A stretch of DNA of 64,000 bases. Source: Segatella copri (GTDB taxonomy: Bacteria > Bacteroidota > Bacteroidia > Bacteroidales > Bacteroidaceae). The notes beneath the pieces were generated by a model, which was not told where the DNA came from, searched no databases, and saw only the letters and a list, made by a program, of their open reading frames with translations. How positions within the stretch are numbered: the first letter of the stretch is position 1; each line of letters opens with the position of its first letter. Positions 44,401 through 53,782 of the stretch are shown here, in pieces. A program made the translations under genes and the position numbers. The stretch covers positions 84,716-148,715 of the forward strand of contig NZ_VZAD01000061.1 in the NCBI RefSeq assembly GCF_009495355.1, given 5' to 3'.

Positions 44401-44531
44401 AAGATATTAAGATAGAACAGATATTGGATAATTCCGGTAATGAGATTAATTTACAAAACATTCGTATTAATATCCAAAGTCTTGGAACATCTGAATGTTA
44501 TTGGCTGGATTCTGGTATTTTTGACTTTTAA
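41466..44531 (+). CDS. SrfB-family ASKHA ATPase
   Basis: 1021 residues. SrfB hallmarks seen: IIANSGIQLFTFPLE at the start, WIPLPYFRRR near 135, a phosphate-1 loop DIGNSRTTALLVED near 282, the PFDMRLVFRKADFG segment, the SSPKRYLWD motif, a phosphate-2 loop LDIGAGTSDLMI near 597, and an adenosine motif IVLSGRPATLPPLRDL near 783. These define an actin/Hsp70-like ATPase. SrfB is named after an SsrB-regulated factor of Salmonella; its biochemical role is not settled. The length is close to that of the family. Confidence 0.9.
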   Translation: MEYSIIANSGIQLFTFPLEIDLKQNFKRWFHEWYDKEEGIHKLDLVECVHSDDGDTYFYNKKELIDKGYLTAFETRQKVNPDEVREDGLVHPLAVNNEGDDYLLDEIFSMSFDDSQNKLSFYENKWIPLPYFRRRVPALQFDFGAFNWTRVKFVPKKEKDGKRYYNVLLALDTRTNYQASSLLETPVFPDSFQNELTFQLCSDEMLLMDYCSEGTEECCYINEYLRRLVHPEARSVSKIKGEKHKMSYIATYFLLINYLSQMDLMPSLKLYKDESVVVKDVDMFIDIGNSRTTALLVEDPQNGDFTKVPLLSLTDLTDSIKETADGPQVRRNTEPFDMRLVFRKADFGNFGPRDSHQFVYPSLVRLGKEAENLIHTASEEQSSQSLYTYSSPKRYLWDKDSVKEEWLFLVLDGEEQSHILDLKGITNQLNSNGTVDKEGYGGSKHTYSRCSLMTFAFLEIFSQARMQINSEDYRKFHGDVNTPRRIKRVVVTCPTTMSECERKSLVRCAKDAVTLLTNFEKKSMTDLLPSKKFDIEIVPSYPNDGSGVWYYDEATCSQMVYLYGEIAHKFKGRLADFFELYGKKDERGSHTFTLGSLDIGAGTSDLMINEYSKGDQNESTVCPKPLYYDSYYYAGDDMLQELIREIFLTDKDSALVARLEQTADGMQKIKDFFGHNYNGQSISLRILRKNFNIQVLIPLACYYLELLKNQNHDCVVHFDDVFKDSIPNHLVMSGFYDFFGFEFNELEWHYSSENVYRIVAKSFDSLVKKISAIMYTYHCDIIVLSGRPATLPPLRDLFIKYYAVAPNRLVQLSSYYIGDWYPFGNNTGYIRNPKTVVAVGAMIGFYSSDLIQFSNFRLDKQALSNLKSTINYVETPESMLLNTHYCLTPTTNRGEITVKQLPVSLKIRQENFDSYMSRPLYVVDYDFARICQRIRHQMENINPNMTEEALANLTNEEINRLKRLLPYRIVLSRESDNKEDIKIEQILDNSGNEINLQNIRINIQSLGTSECYWLDSGIFDF

Positions 44532-44542
44532 ACATTATCATT

Positions 44543-47398
44543 ATGCAAAAAGAGATTACAATACAAGATATAGATCATTTGCTTCATGTCATCGGGGACT
44601 CTATAAAATGGGCCTCTGAGCATGAAGAACGTGCCTTTCCTTTGTCTGCGTTCAGAGAATATCGTAGAAACTTGAAGAAAATTCGTTTTGCACTTGAGGA
44701 AAATTGTTCTGCTGCAGCTTATGGAGAGAGTCAGAATGGAAAGTCATACCTTATAAGTAGCCTTCTTTCAGATCAAGGTGAGGAACTGGCAATTAAAGGA
44801 GGAAGAAATGGTAAAATATATAGTTTTATAGATGATATTAACCCAAGTGGTGGCAATACATCTAAGAAGGAATCTACAGGAATCATTACACGCTTTACAA
44901 TTTGTCCAGATATGGCTCCTGCAGCTGAAGACAAGGTGAAGGTAAGACTGCTCAGTATTGCAGATATTGTAAAACTGCTTGCTGATACTTATTATAAAGA
45001 TGTGAAAATCAATGCTGACACTTTGTTGCTGGCTGATGATATTAACTGTAAATTAGAGACATTTCTTCCGCAAATCATTGATAAAAATGTCCAACAAAGT
45101 TATATAGATGAAGATGATATATTTACCATTCAGCAGTATCTTAATGCTTCTTTGGGTGGTAGTGCTTCTCATGTGTATAGTTCCAAGTTCTGTGTGCTTG
45201 TATCTCAAAAGATTCTGCATATTGCCCCAGAACAATGGGGTAAAGTATTTTGTCTGTTGTGGAATGAAAACGATTATATCACTTCACTTTTTGAAAGGTT
45301 GGTTGCAGAATATCGTAAACTGCATTTCAATTCTGTAGTCTATGTTCCTTTTGATGCCATTCTTAGACAGAAAGGTACCATTCTCGACATTTCATGGCTC
45401 GATAATCTGTTTAATGATAATGCGGCAGATAATAATCCAAACTATGAGTTACTCTGTGATATCTATGATAGCCAGAACAACTTGTTGGTTCATGGATTTC
45501 CAAAAACATCGTTTACGGCTCTTATATCAGAACTTACGTTGGTCTTACCTCCATCAGCAGCTGATAAACGTGCTTTCCTTCGTGACTTTGACCTTCTCGA
45601 CTTTCCTGGAGCCCGTCATCGAATGAAGTTGCTGGAAAATAGTATTCAAACAGAGTTACCGATGATGCTTCGCAGAGGAAAGGTGTCTTATTTGTTCGAT
45701 AAGTATTCTGATTCATGGCGAATCAATGCAATACTTTTCTGTAAGAATATGGACAAACCTGAGAGTGAATTGGGTGAGGTTCTCAACAGTTGGATTAGCA
45801 ACAATATTGGTGCAACTCCAGAACAGCGAGCAAAATATATTAGCAGCACTAATTTTACTTCTCCTTTCTTTATCATATCTACGTTTTTCAATTGCGACTT
45901 ACAACGTACAAAGGAGACTCCTCTGTTCATACAGACTGTGCCTTTAGAGGAACGTTGGAAGACTCGTTTTGAAAATCATTTATGTGATGAGGTAATTAAG
46001 CCAAGTGTCTATTCATGGTTTGAGCATTGGGTTCCACAAAGTGCCGGTTTTGCTTCAGAGGCATTTCAGAATATCTATATGCTTCGTGATTACTTCTGGT
46101 CGTCAAATCAGCAGATATTTGCTGGCTATCAGGCAGGTGTTAGTGGAGAGAACCATGTTGTAGAACATCCTGAATTTCCAGAATTCTTGGAGGCTCTCCG
46201 TAACTCATTTGTGTCTTTCCCATTTGTGAAGAAGCATTTCGCTCATCCTGATCAGGCTTGGGAGGATGCGGCAACCATCAATCATGATGGTTCGCAGGCT
46301 ATCATTTCTTCTCTGGAGAAGATTGCTGCTGTTATCGATGATGCGCGCAAACAGAAATACCATGATGAGGTAAAGAGTATGCGTGATGAAATGCTTACTG
46401 CACTTCAGCACTTCTATATCTCAGGAGAAGAGAATGATAAGCGTGAGGAGATTAGACGTACTGCTGGCGAAATGAAGTTTGGACTCGATATGCTTTCGCC
46501 ATCTTCTTTCGGAATGCTGATTAATAATTTTATGGTTTCTTCGCACGATCTTCGCTATCTGGCAACAGATATTGTGCTTCATAAAAAGGAATTACCACAG
46601 GATTTTACGCTGATTAATGTCCTGAGACTTAATGCAGGTATTAATCCGAATGATGGTAAGGAAGTTAATCTTAAGAAACTTTGCGACTATTATCATACCA
46701 ATGAGCAGATGCTTCGTGATGGATTAAAAATGCAAAATATCAATCTTGAAGATGTGATTTGCGGACAGAACAACACGATGACTACTGATGCGGATATTCT
46801 GGCCAAAAATATTTCTGAGTACTGGGCTGATTATATAGAGTCTGCTGCACATAAACTGAATAAGCAGTTGATTCATTCGGACAGAATAGCATTTATGTAT
46901 AATGTGCTTTTCAAGAAGTTTAATATCAGACAGATTATTGCAAACAAAATTCAGGACTATGCAAATACTATTGAAGATAGAGATGTGCTGTCAAACATCA
47001 TTGCAGATTCTATTAGTCTGATGCTTAATGATTTTGTAACTTCAGTGGGGCGTAAGTTTATGACAGATGAGGATATTTTACATGTTAAGACTATTGCTAA
47101 AGATATGCATGTTCAGGTTGATATTCAAGAAGACAGTCAGGTAGAACAACCTAACTTACGTGATACGATGGAGGCTTTTGAACAGTCTGTAGAGACACTT
47201 CGCTTCCAAGTTTTCGATGAACATTGTCGTAACATGCTTCGTCGTTTGCCATTGTGGGATAATTTCAAACGCTGGGAGAATCTGCTTGTTATTGGTCTCA
47301 TGTTTACAAGTGATGTTACTGAGATAGATGAGCAGGCTAATGAGCAGATGAGAAATATAATAGAAGAATGTCGAATGGTATTAAATAATCAGATATGA
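44543..47398 (+). CDS. SrfC-family P-loop protein
   Basis: 951 residues. SrfC signature near the N-terminus: AYGESQNGKSYLISSLL (P-loop, about 59-75), then INPSGGNTSKKESTGIITRFT near 95-115. A switch-like DLLDFPGARHRM lies near 350. The rest is helical, dynamin-like in plan. In SrfABC operons SrfC follows SrfB, as here (11-bp gap). It is about 200 residues longer than Salmonella SrfC. Predicted to bind GTP or ATP and to act with SrfB. The stop overlaps the next start by 4 bp. Confidence 0.88.
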   Translation: MQKEITIQDIDHLLHVIGDSIKWASEHEERAFPLSAFREYRRNLKKIRFALEENCSAAAYGESQNGKSYLISSLLSDQGEELAIKGGRNGKIYSFIDDINPSGGNTSKKESTGIITRFTICPDMAPAAEDKVKVRLLSIADIVKLLADTYYKDVKINADTLLLADDINCKLETFLPQIIDKNVQQSYIDEDDIFTIQQYLNASLGGSASHVYSSKFCVLVSQKILHIAPEQWGKVFCLLWNENDYITSLFERLVAEYRKLHFNSVVYVPFDAILRQKGTILDISWLDNLFNDNAADNNPNYELLCDIYDSQNNLLVHGFPKTSFTALISELTLVLPPSAADKRAFLRDFDLLDFPGARHRMKLLENSIQTELPMMLRRGKVSYLFDKYSDSWRINAILFCKNMDKPESELGEVLNSWISNNIGATPEQRAKYISSTNFTSPFFIISTFFNCDLQRTKETPLFIQTVPLEERWKTRFENHLCDEVIKPSVYSWFEHWVPQSAGFASEAFQNIYMLRDYFWSSNQQIFAGYQAGVSGENHVVEHPEFPEFLEALRNSFVSFPFVKKHFAHPDQAWEDAATINHDGSQAIISSLEKIAAVIDDARKQKYHDEVKSMRDEMLTALQHFYISGEENDKREEIRRTAGEMKFGLDMLSPSSFGMLINNFMVSSHDLRYLATDIVLHKKELPQDFTLINVLRLNAGINPNDGKEVNLKKLCDYYHTNEQMLRDGLKMQNINLEDVICGQNNTMTTDADILAKNISEYWADYIESAAHKLNKQLIHSDRIAFMYNVLFKKFNIRQIIANKIQDYANTIEDRDVLSNIIADSISLMLNDFVTSVGRKFMTDEDILHVKTIAKDMHVQVDIQEDSQVEQPNLRDTMEAFEQSVETLRFQVFDEHCRNMLRRLPLWDNFKRWENLLVIGLMFTSDVTEIDEQANEQMRNIIEECRMVLNNQI

Positions 47399-49308
47399 CG
47401 ATATTTATAGATAAAAAAGCTCTGTGTTCCACACCTTTAAAAGATTTCTGTGAAATACAGGGCATTGGTAATGATCCGATGTATATGCGTCCTGGTAGCG
47501 TTCAGAGCATAGTAGGACGATATATTCCTAAAGATATGCAGGATTTTCTGGCTGTTCCAGAATATTCTGCAGAGGATGATGCTATCGTTTGGTTTGCTCC
47601 TAATTGGACAGATACTCCACGGCGCATCAACGACCTTTATGGGGAAGAAAAGGAAAAATACGATAGAATATACCGCGATACGTTAAACGTTTATAATGAT
47701 GTGAAGCGCAAACTCCATGGTGAGTCTCTTGGCATACTGGATTCTGCACTTAAGTTTGTCAATGAGAATTTCTTATTCTGCTATGATAATAAAGTTGTGC
47801 TGGTGGCTTGGGGAATGAACCTTCGCGATAGTGTCTATGATGCCAAAGGTAGTATTGTCTTCAACTTCTCGCAAACAAAGGGTTATACTATTATTTTTGA
47901 TCCGGGTGAAGGTGCGGAGCTGGCTAATCCTAATGACCGTATTATAAGAAGAAAAGAGAAAGCGGAGTTGGTAACAGCTGATGTGCCTCGTCTTATATGC
48001 AAACCTGGTTTTCATTTTATCGATTGGAAACCACAGGTACAGGGTACTATAGTTACGTCTGATATAGTATTTCATGCGCAATATCAAAAAGATCCCCAAA
48101 CTTCCTCTGTAGCCGAAGAGCCGGTTGTTAGTAATGTTCAGGACCTTTCTGTTATGCATACCATACGTTTTGTAACGGATGGTAGTTGCCAACTTGACGG
48201 AATGGAACAGTTGCAGGTTGAAGATGGATATGAACTCACAGAGAATGATTTTCCTAAAATGATTCCTCTGGAAGGTTTTAGTAACCCATATTGGGATCCT
48301 GCATATTTAGGTTCTGTTCATTCTGATTTGGTCTTTAAAGCCAAGGCTTCACGGAATAATTATACAGTGACCTTCCTGCCGGGAAAATATGGAGAGTTGA
48401 AAGGTATTTCTACATTTACGGTTCCGTATGGCTCCCGTATAACACAAGTGCAGATTCCGCAAGTAATTCCTTTCAGTGGTTATACTTTTGCAGGTTGGAA
48501 CATTACTCCATTGGATTATAGTGTGGCCAATAATTGTTCTTTTCAGGCACAATACAGGAGTATTCCATGGTTGACACGGCTTTGGATGTGGCTCACGAGT
48601 TTCGGATGCCTGAAATGGTTGCTTCTTTTGCTGGCATTGCTGCTCCTGTTAGGACTGTTCAGTTGGCTATTCCCTGGTTGTAACGAATATAGGTGGAATC
48701 GTTATTATCATGATGTAGTAGTTACTGATGGAAATCAATATCATGTTGGAGAATCTACTGGTAAGATACACTATCTGCGTTCTGGAGAAGGACAGGATGT
48801 TGATTATATCTTCCCTCAAGATACAATACTTGAGCACTCCGAAATTAGTGATGAGGTACTGGAACATGGTGGAAATATCAATGCTTTCTTGCGTTTCTCA
48901 ATCATTTGGAATCAGCAAGGTGGTGACGTGGTAGACTTGGATGCACATGCTATTCAGCCAGATATGGAAGAAATATATTATCAGTCACACATGAATAATC
49001 CGACATCAATGTCTGGTGTATTAGATGTTGATGACATTCGTCCGCAAGGTACTGGTGTCGAAAATATCATTTGGACAGATCCGGAAAAGATGTCTGATGG
49101 TACATACACACTTTTTATCAGGAATTATGATGGCGGTAGAAACCATGGGGCCAAAGCTGAGGTGGCTTTTAATGGTAAAACCTGGCACTATACCATCAAT
49201 CAGCCTATCAGAAAAGGTACTGATATTCCAATAGCACAAATAAAAATTTCGAACAATAATCAGAATTTTTCTATCCGACACTCTAAATATTTAGATAGGA
49301 CAGAATAA
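47395..49308 (+). CDS. InlB-repeat and DUF2135-like membrane protein
   Basis: 637 residues, start overlapping SrfC by 4 bp. Residues about 155-240, 260-315 and 318-395 are three InlB B-repeat-like (beta-grasp) units: YTIIFDPGEG...FHAQYQ, HTIRFVTDG...FKAKA, YTVTFLPGKYG...FQAQYR. A strong transmembrane segment (WLLLLLALLLLLGLFSWLF) lies at about 408-426. The C-terminal region has GGDVVDLDAHAIQP and IIWTDPEKMSDGTYTLFIRNY, like DUF2135 (YfaP). There is no signal peptide, so the InlB units may be cytosolic, which is unusual. It is perhaps the counterpart of SrfA. Confidence 0.7.
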   Translation: MTIFIDKKALCSTPLKDFCEIQGIGNDPMYMRPGSVQSIVGRYIPKDMQDFLAVPEYSAEDDAIVWFAPNWTDTPRRINDLYGEEKEKYDRIYRDTLNVYNDVKRKLHGESLGILDSALKFVNENFLFCYDNKVVLVAWGMNLRDSVYDAKGSIVFNFSQTKGYTIIFDPGEGAELANPNDRIIRRKEKAELVTADVPRLICKPGFHFIDWKPQVQGTIVTSDIVFHAQYQKDPQTSSVAEEPVVSNVQDLSVMHTIRFVTDGSCQLDGMEQLQVEDGYELTENDFPKMIPLEGFSNPYWDPAYLGSVHSDLVFKAKASRNNYTVTFLPGKYGELKGISTFTVPYGSRITQVQIPQVIPFSGYTFAGWNITPLDYSVANNCSFQAQYRSIPWLTRLWMWLTSFGCLKWLLLLLALLLLLGLFSWLFPGCNEYRWNRYYHDVVVTDGNQYHVGESTGKIHYLRSGEGQDVDYIFPQDTILEHSEISDEVLEHGGNINAFLRFSIIWNQQGGDVVDLDAHAIQPDMEEIYYQSHMNNPTSMSGVLDVDDIRPQGTGVENIIWTDPEKMSDGTYTLFIRNYDGGRNHGAKAEVAFNGKTWHYTINQPIRKGTDIPIAQIKISNNNQNFSIRHSKYLDRTE

Positions 49309-49326
49309 TCTATAAAAAAAATAATT

Positions 49327-50946
49327 ATGCCCAAAAAATCAGCTATATTAAATAATGTAACGGAATATTCTCCAGAAGATTTAGCAAGTTATATCCAGCA
49401 GGGTATTGTGACGTTTGAAGAACTCCGAAACAATACCGAAGGAGAGTTTACGGCTAAGATGCAACTTGATGTGGAGAAGTTACTTGCAGGGAATGAAGAC
49501 GGAGACTTTCAGACAGTAATGGAGTCAAACTCTATAGCAGACTTGCAGGATTTTCTTAATAAGTATCCAATGGGAACTGCTGCGCATTTGGATGCAGTCC
49601 GTCAGCGTAAGCACGAACTGGAGGCAACACTGGCTGCAGAGCCTGTAATGCAGGTAGATGATATTGAGGAAGAGGAGTGGCAGGAAATCAAGGATTCCTG
49701 TGATGTACAACTTTTAGAATCTTTCAAGGAAAAATATCCTAAAACTTCTCATCTTTTTGAAATTAACAGACTCATTACTGAAGAGAAAAACAAGGAGCGT
49801 AATCGTGAAAAATCTCCTGTTGTTCTCAAGACTATGATTAATAAAGCAAATAGTGTGGAAGAGGTCTGCAAAATCATTCAGGAGTTACTTGAAAACGAAA
49901 TGATTTCAGTTAGTACCCTCCTTGAGGTGATAGAGCAAGACCATAATCTATTATCTTCTTCGGTTTGCAATGATATCATTTCAAAAGGTATTCTCAATCG
50001 GAATGACTTGAGTAAGTGTGGCGTTTCCGATGAGTTTATCAACAAGATGTTGGCCAATACAGGTATTCAAAACTTTGAGCCTGCACGCCCTTTGCAGACA
50101 ATCAAAGAACCCTGTACAGAGGTGTATTTCTGGGGGATTCCTTCTTCAGGAAAAACATGTGCGTTGGGTGCTATACTCAGTGCTGCAAAGAATGGATTGG
50201 TTGCTCGTAGCATGATTCCTGATAATAACTGTCAGGGATTTGGCTATATGAACAGACTTTCTTCTATTTTCTTTCCTGGACGTGTCTGTCGCCTTCCTGG
50301 TGGAACTCCTGTGACTTCTACCTATGAAATGCGTTTTGAACTTGAAGACCAAGAACACCAGATCCATCAAGTAGCATGTATTGATATGGCGGGAGAATTG
50401 TTTACTTGTATGTTCATGCAAGATGCAGGAGAACAACTACGTGACGATCAGCAACAAGCGTTGGAAACTTTGCATAATATTCTGCTCAGCAATAGATCGA
50501 ATAATAATAAAATTCATTTCTTTGTTGTTGAATATGGTGCAGAAAAACGTCTCTTCAATGGTCTTCCGCAGGCAGAGTACCTCAATTCGGCAGCTGCTCA
50601 CCTTAACAATATGGGACTCTTTGATAGTAATACAGATGCTATCTATGTCCTTATATCCAAGGTGGATAAAGCTTCTTATAAAGGATCGCTTGATGATCAT
50701 TTGTTGAAATATATGACAAAGAATTATTTGGGCTTTTATAATAATCTTCTCCGTATCTGCAAAGAGCATAACATCAATAACGGGCGTGTCAACATTGTTC
50801 CTTTTTCTATAGGAGAAGTATGCTTCAAAGATTACTGTCTGTTTGACGCAACCTCTGCGACTAAAGTTGTGGATTTGTTTATACGTTATTCTTATTATGA
50901 GGAAAAGAGTTGGTTACAAAAATTGATAAACATGTTTAAAAGTTAA
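49327..50946 (+). CDS. P-loop GTPase (double-GTPase-like)
   Basis: 539 residues. The N-terminal 260 residues are helical, with IADLQDFLNKYP-type repeats (about 58-75 and 125-140). The GTPase core has Walker A GIPSSGKTCALGA near 269, a switch II-like IDMAGELF near 352, and YVLISKVDKA near 443 at the place of NKxD, ending in a basic tail. It resembles the DO-GTPase set that accompanies stress-response triads, but this is an inference from motifs. It lies 18 bp after the InlB-repeat gene, so two P-loop NTPases occur in one operon. Confidence 0.75.
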   Translation: MPKKSAILNNVTEYSPEDLASYIQQGIVTFEELRNNTEGEFTAKMQLDVEKLLAGNEDGDFQTVMESNSIADLQDFLNKYPMGTAAHLDAVRQRKHELEATLAAEPVMQVDDIEEEEWQEIKDSCDVQLLESFKEKYPKTSHLFEINRLITEEKNKERNREKSPVVLKTMINKANSVEEVCKIIQELLENEMISVSTLLEVIEQDHNLLSSSVCNDIISKGILNRNDLSKCGVSDEFINKMLANTGIQNFEPARPLQTIKEPCTEVYFWGIPSSGKTCALGAILSAAKNGLVARSMIPDNNCQGFGYMNRLSSIFFPGRVCRLPGGTPVTSTYEMRFELEDQEHQIHQVACIDMAGELFTCMFMQDAGEQLRDDQQQALETLHNILLSNRSNNNKIHFFVVEYGAEKRLFNGLPQAEYLNSAAAHLNNMGLFDSNTDAIYVLISKVDKASYKGSLDDHLLKYMTKNYLGFYNNLLRICKEHNINNGRVNIVPFSIGEVCFKDYCLFDATSATKVVDLFIRYSYYEEKSWLQKLINMFKS

Positions 50947-50951
50947 GAGGA

Positions 50952-52490
50952 ATGAGCAAAATAGAATTATTAATACAAAAAGCCCATGGTGGCTTGACTG
51001 ATGTGTTCGTGACAAATAAGGGAGCATGGTATGGAAAGACATACGATATGCGAAACTATATTTCTCACTTGCATCTCAGCAGACTTTTCTATGTCTTGAA
51101 TTATCATGCGACTGGAATTTATTTTTCAATAGTCAAACCATTGAATGTGGGAAGAACTGGCGATTACATGGCAGCTTGGATTTATATTCCAAATTCCATA
51201 ACTGTTGCTTCAGAGGATTTATTGAAATTGGTTTCACTTGTACAGGAAAAAATTGTAAGTGGAGTAGAGCAATATGATAATCTTAGACCGCTTTTGGACA
51301 GTTCTTATCCTGATTTGCTGTATATTGACTGTATGCCAGTTCGTCAGACCGAAGCTCTTGCCTATAGAATGTATGGTCAGAATACTGATTTTGTCTATTT
51401 AGGAAACCTCTTGGCGCAAGGATTAGATCAGTCTTATTATAAGAAATATAAAGCAGTGTTCTTTCTGGATATTCCAGCCCGTAATGAAGTACCACCATCT
51501 GTTTTACAACAGATGTGCGATTTGTCGAGAAATGGCTTTGAACAGCCTGCTTATCTGTTCCCTCCTCAAACTTTGCCAGTAGCAGGCATGGAACTTTTCG
51601 TCAATCAAGTTCCTTTTCGTGATAAGCCTTTAAAAACCATATTAGGTTCAAAGGTAAATTTACTTCTATATAGGGCAGGCTATAAAGAAGTGGTTTTATC
51701 GGTAAATATTAGTAAAAATCGTCAGCCATTGTTGCTTCAAAGTGAAATACCTTGGGAAAAGGAAATCAGTGCTAAAATGTTTCACGTAATGTTCAAAGGA
51801 CATCTTGCTGCGCAGTACCAGCTTTTTGTGAATGGTAATCTTGTGCCAGGAGATCGCTCAATAAGTATTCGTGAACAAGAGGCAAGGAATGCACGAGTGG
51901 AGGTGATGAAACCAGGGTGTGCTGACTATCAGGGATACTTGAATCTCACTCAGCCGCTTACTCATACAATTGTACTGCAGGAACTTCCTATTAGGAGTGC
52001 TTCGCATACATCTAAGTCAAATAGCTCAGTGTTTGCAAGCAAGAAATTCTTGTTAGGAATGATTGTATATACTGTGATAGTTTTCTTTGCAGGTATCTGT
52101 TTGGGAGATTTGATCAATAAAAACGATATTCAAGAAAATCCAGAAATGGCAACTCCTATTGAGAATGAAGTCTCTCCAGAGTCTGAAAATATTTTTGATT
52201 CTGAATCTTCTGAATTGCAATCTGAAGGCAAGCGAAATACAGATCGCAAGGCTTCCCGAAATCAACAGACAGAGCAAGCAGAGAAACCAAAAGACAAGGC
52301 GAAGTCACAGGGAAAAGAAACTGAAGAACCTAAAGAAAAAGCTGGTGCAGATGCAGCCACTTCGGGTAAATCTGTTTCTCAATCCGCAGACAAGCATGCT
52401 TCTCAGACTAATGGAAATAAGGGTAATGAATCTGCAAATGTATCCATACATAGTTCTGAGGATAGTCCGAAAAATAATAAAGAAAAATAA
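50952..52490 (+). CDS. membrane protein with large cytosolic N-domain and disordered tail
   Basis: 512 residues. Residues 1-360 form a soluble region of unknown family (YIDCMPVRQTEALAYRM near 135, KYKAVFFLDIPARNEVP near 170). A transmembrane segment lies near 373-395 (FLLGMIVYTVIVFFAGICLG). It is followed by about 115 residues rich in Glu, Lys, Ser and Gln, probably periplasmic. The gene is 5 bp after the GTPase gene, implying coupled synthesis. Confidence 0.7.
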   Translation: MSKIELLIQKAHGGLTDVFVTNKGAWYGKTYDMRNYISHLHLSRLFYVLNYHATGIYFSIVKPLNVGRTGDYMAAWIYIPNSITVASEDLLKLVSLVQEKIVSGVEQYDNLRPLLDSSYPDLLYIDCMPVRQTEALAYRMYGQNTDFVYLGNLLAQGLDQSYYKKYKAVFFLDIPARNEVPPSVLQQMCDLSRNGFEQPAYLFPPQTLPVAGMELFVNQVPFRDKPLKTILGSKVNLLLYRAGYKEVVLSVNISKNRQPLLLQSEIPWEKEISAKMFHVMFKGHLAAQYQLFVNGNLVPGDRSISIREQEARNARVEVMKPGCADYQGYLNLTQPLTHTIVLQELPIRSASHTSKSNSSVFASKKFLLGMIVYTVIVFFAGICLGDLINKNDIQENPEMATPIENEVSPESENIFDSESSELQSEGKRNTDRKASRNQQTEQAEKPKDKAKSQGKETEEPKEKAGADAATSGKSVSQSADKHASQTNGNKGNESANVSIHSSEDSPKNNKEK

Positions 52491-52507
52491 CTATAAATTA
52501 TCGTATT

Positions 52508-53779
52508 ATGAGATTTGAGTATATTTGTCATCATTGCAATAATCGTTTTATAACGGTTTTAAATGCGACTAAAGAACGTGTTGCCTGTCCATATTGCCAA
52601 CAGATAATGACCGCTTCAAATATTAATGTTGTGGTTGATGATAGTGTAAATCAGGTGAGAAATCAGCAACCTGTCATTAATCAACCACAACAGGCTCGGG
52701 TTCAAGCTCGTCCTGTTCAGGGGCGTCCAGTCCAAGCTCGTCCAGTCCAAGCTCGTCCAGTCCAAGCTCGTCCAGTCCAAGCTCGTCCAATTCAAGCTCA
52801 GCCAGTTCAAACTCAGCCAATTCAAGCTCAGCCAGTTCAAGCTCAGCCTGTTCAAACTCAGCCTGTTCAAACTCAGCCAATTCAAGCTCAGCCAGTTCCA
52901 GTTCAACCTGTTCAGGCTGAGGCTCTGGATCCTATAGTTCTGGCACCTCATGCAGAACCAGCTGCAATGGTGAACGATATGGATAAGCCTGATGAGTCGA
53001 ATGTAGAACCCTCTAATATAGACGAGGCTAAGCCAGAGAACTCTGCTGAAGAAGTCTCAAATTCAGAATCTGAGAAAGCTTCATTACAGGAGAGTTTTAA
53101 CAAGGCTCTTTTAGAAAGTGTCGAAGAGGACGAAGAAGATGACGAGAATGTAGAGATTGCCGATGAACTGAAGGAGGCTATGAATGACACTTACGAAGGT
53201 GTTTCGAAAAAGAAGTTTAATCCAGTATTGATGATAGTATTGGTGGTAGCCGCTGTTCTGTTTACTGGAATCTATTTCTTATTTATAAAAAAGGATAAGC
53301 AGGCAGAGAAAACAGAGATGCTTGTTAAAAATGAAAAAGCTGCCGTACAAGCCCTTAAAGAATTTTCACAGGATAATCCTGATATGAATATTACTCAGTA
53401 TTTCATGCTCGATTTGGATCAGGATGGACAGAAAGAAGTTATTGCAAATAATGATAAAAATCTGATAGTCTTTGGTGCAGAGGATGGGGCTGCAAGCCTG
53501 ATTTATAAAAAACCGGTTTTTGAGTGGGTATATCTTCGTGGAAAAGGGTTATTTGTAGTTAATACTGATGAATCGCAGAAGAAGGGAAGTGCAGTATGGC
53601 TTATTAAGGCCAAGTACACTCTTGTAGAAGAAGCTCATCAGGAGAATTATCATTTTTCCAATGGGGCTTATACTAAGCTGTTGAATGGAAAAGAAACGAA
53701 GGTTTCTGAAGATGATTACTATGGCTTTGTCAATACGATTATAAAAAACTATACCAAATTAACTCCTTTAAAACTATAG
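52508..53779 (+). CDS. zinc-ribbon / PVQ-repeat / FG-GAP-like membrane protein
   Basis: 423 residues. The N-terminal MJ0042-like ribbon has CHHCNNRF and CPYCQQIM. Residues about 64-137 are a tandem five-residue repeat (P-V-Q-A-R/Q). An acidic segment and a transmembrane segment near 238-260 follow. The outer region has FMLDLDQDGQKEVIAN, an EF-like/FG-GAP loop. The plan is the same as 38560-39432, with a long flexible spacer. The repeat is probably a length-variable linker. Confidence 0.75.
   Translation: MRFEYICHHCNNRFITVLNATKERVACPYCQQIMTASNINVVVDDSVNQVRNQQPVINQPQQARVQARPVQGRPVQARPVQARPVQARPVQARPIQAQPVQTQPIQAQPVQAQPVQTQPVQTQPIQAQPVPVQPVQAEALDPIVLAPHAEPAAMVNDMDKPDESNVEPSNIDEAKPENSAEEVSNSESEKASLQESFNKALLESVEEDEEDDENVEIADELKEAMNDTYEGVSKKKFNPVLMIVLVVAAVLFTGIYFLFIKKDKQAEKTEMLVKNEKAAVQALKEFSQDNPDMNITQYFMLDLDQDGQKEVIANNDKNLIVFGAEDGAASLIYKKPVFEWVYLRGKGLFVVNTDESQKKGSAVWLIKAKYTLVEEAHQENYHFSNGAYTKLLNGKETKVSEDDYYGFVNTIIKNYTKLTPLKL
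52699..52917 (+). repeat. 15-bp tandem repeat within the CDS
   Basis: Units of CCAGTCCAAGCTCGT and derivatives (CCAGTTCAAGCTCAG, CCAATTCAAGCTCAG) repeat about 14 times in frame and code for P-V-Q-A-R/Q. Four consecutive identical units at about 52728-52787 point to recent expansion. It is in-frame coding DNA, not a CRISPR array. Confidence 0.85.
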
Positions 53780-53782
53780 GTC

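Noticed and set aside
52699..52917. CRISPR-like short repeats
   Set aside because: The units are directly adjacent, without spacers, in frame, and code for a PVQ repeat.
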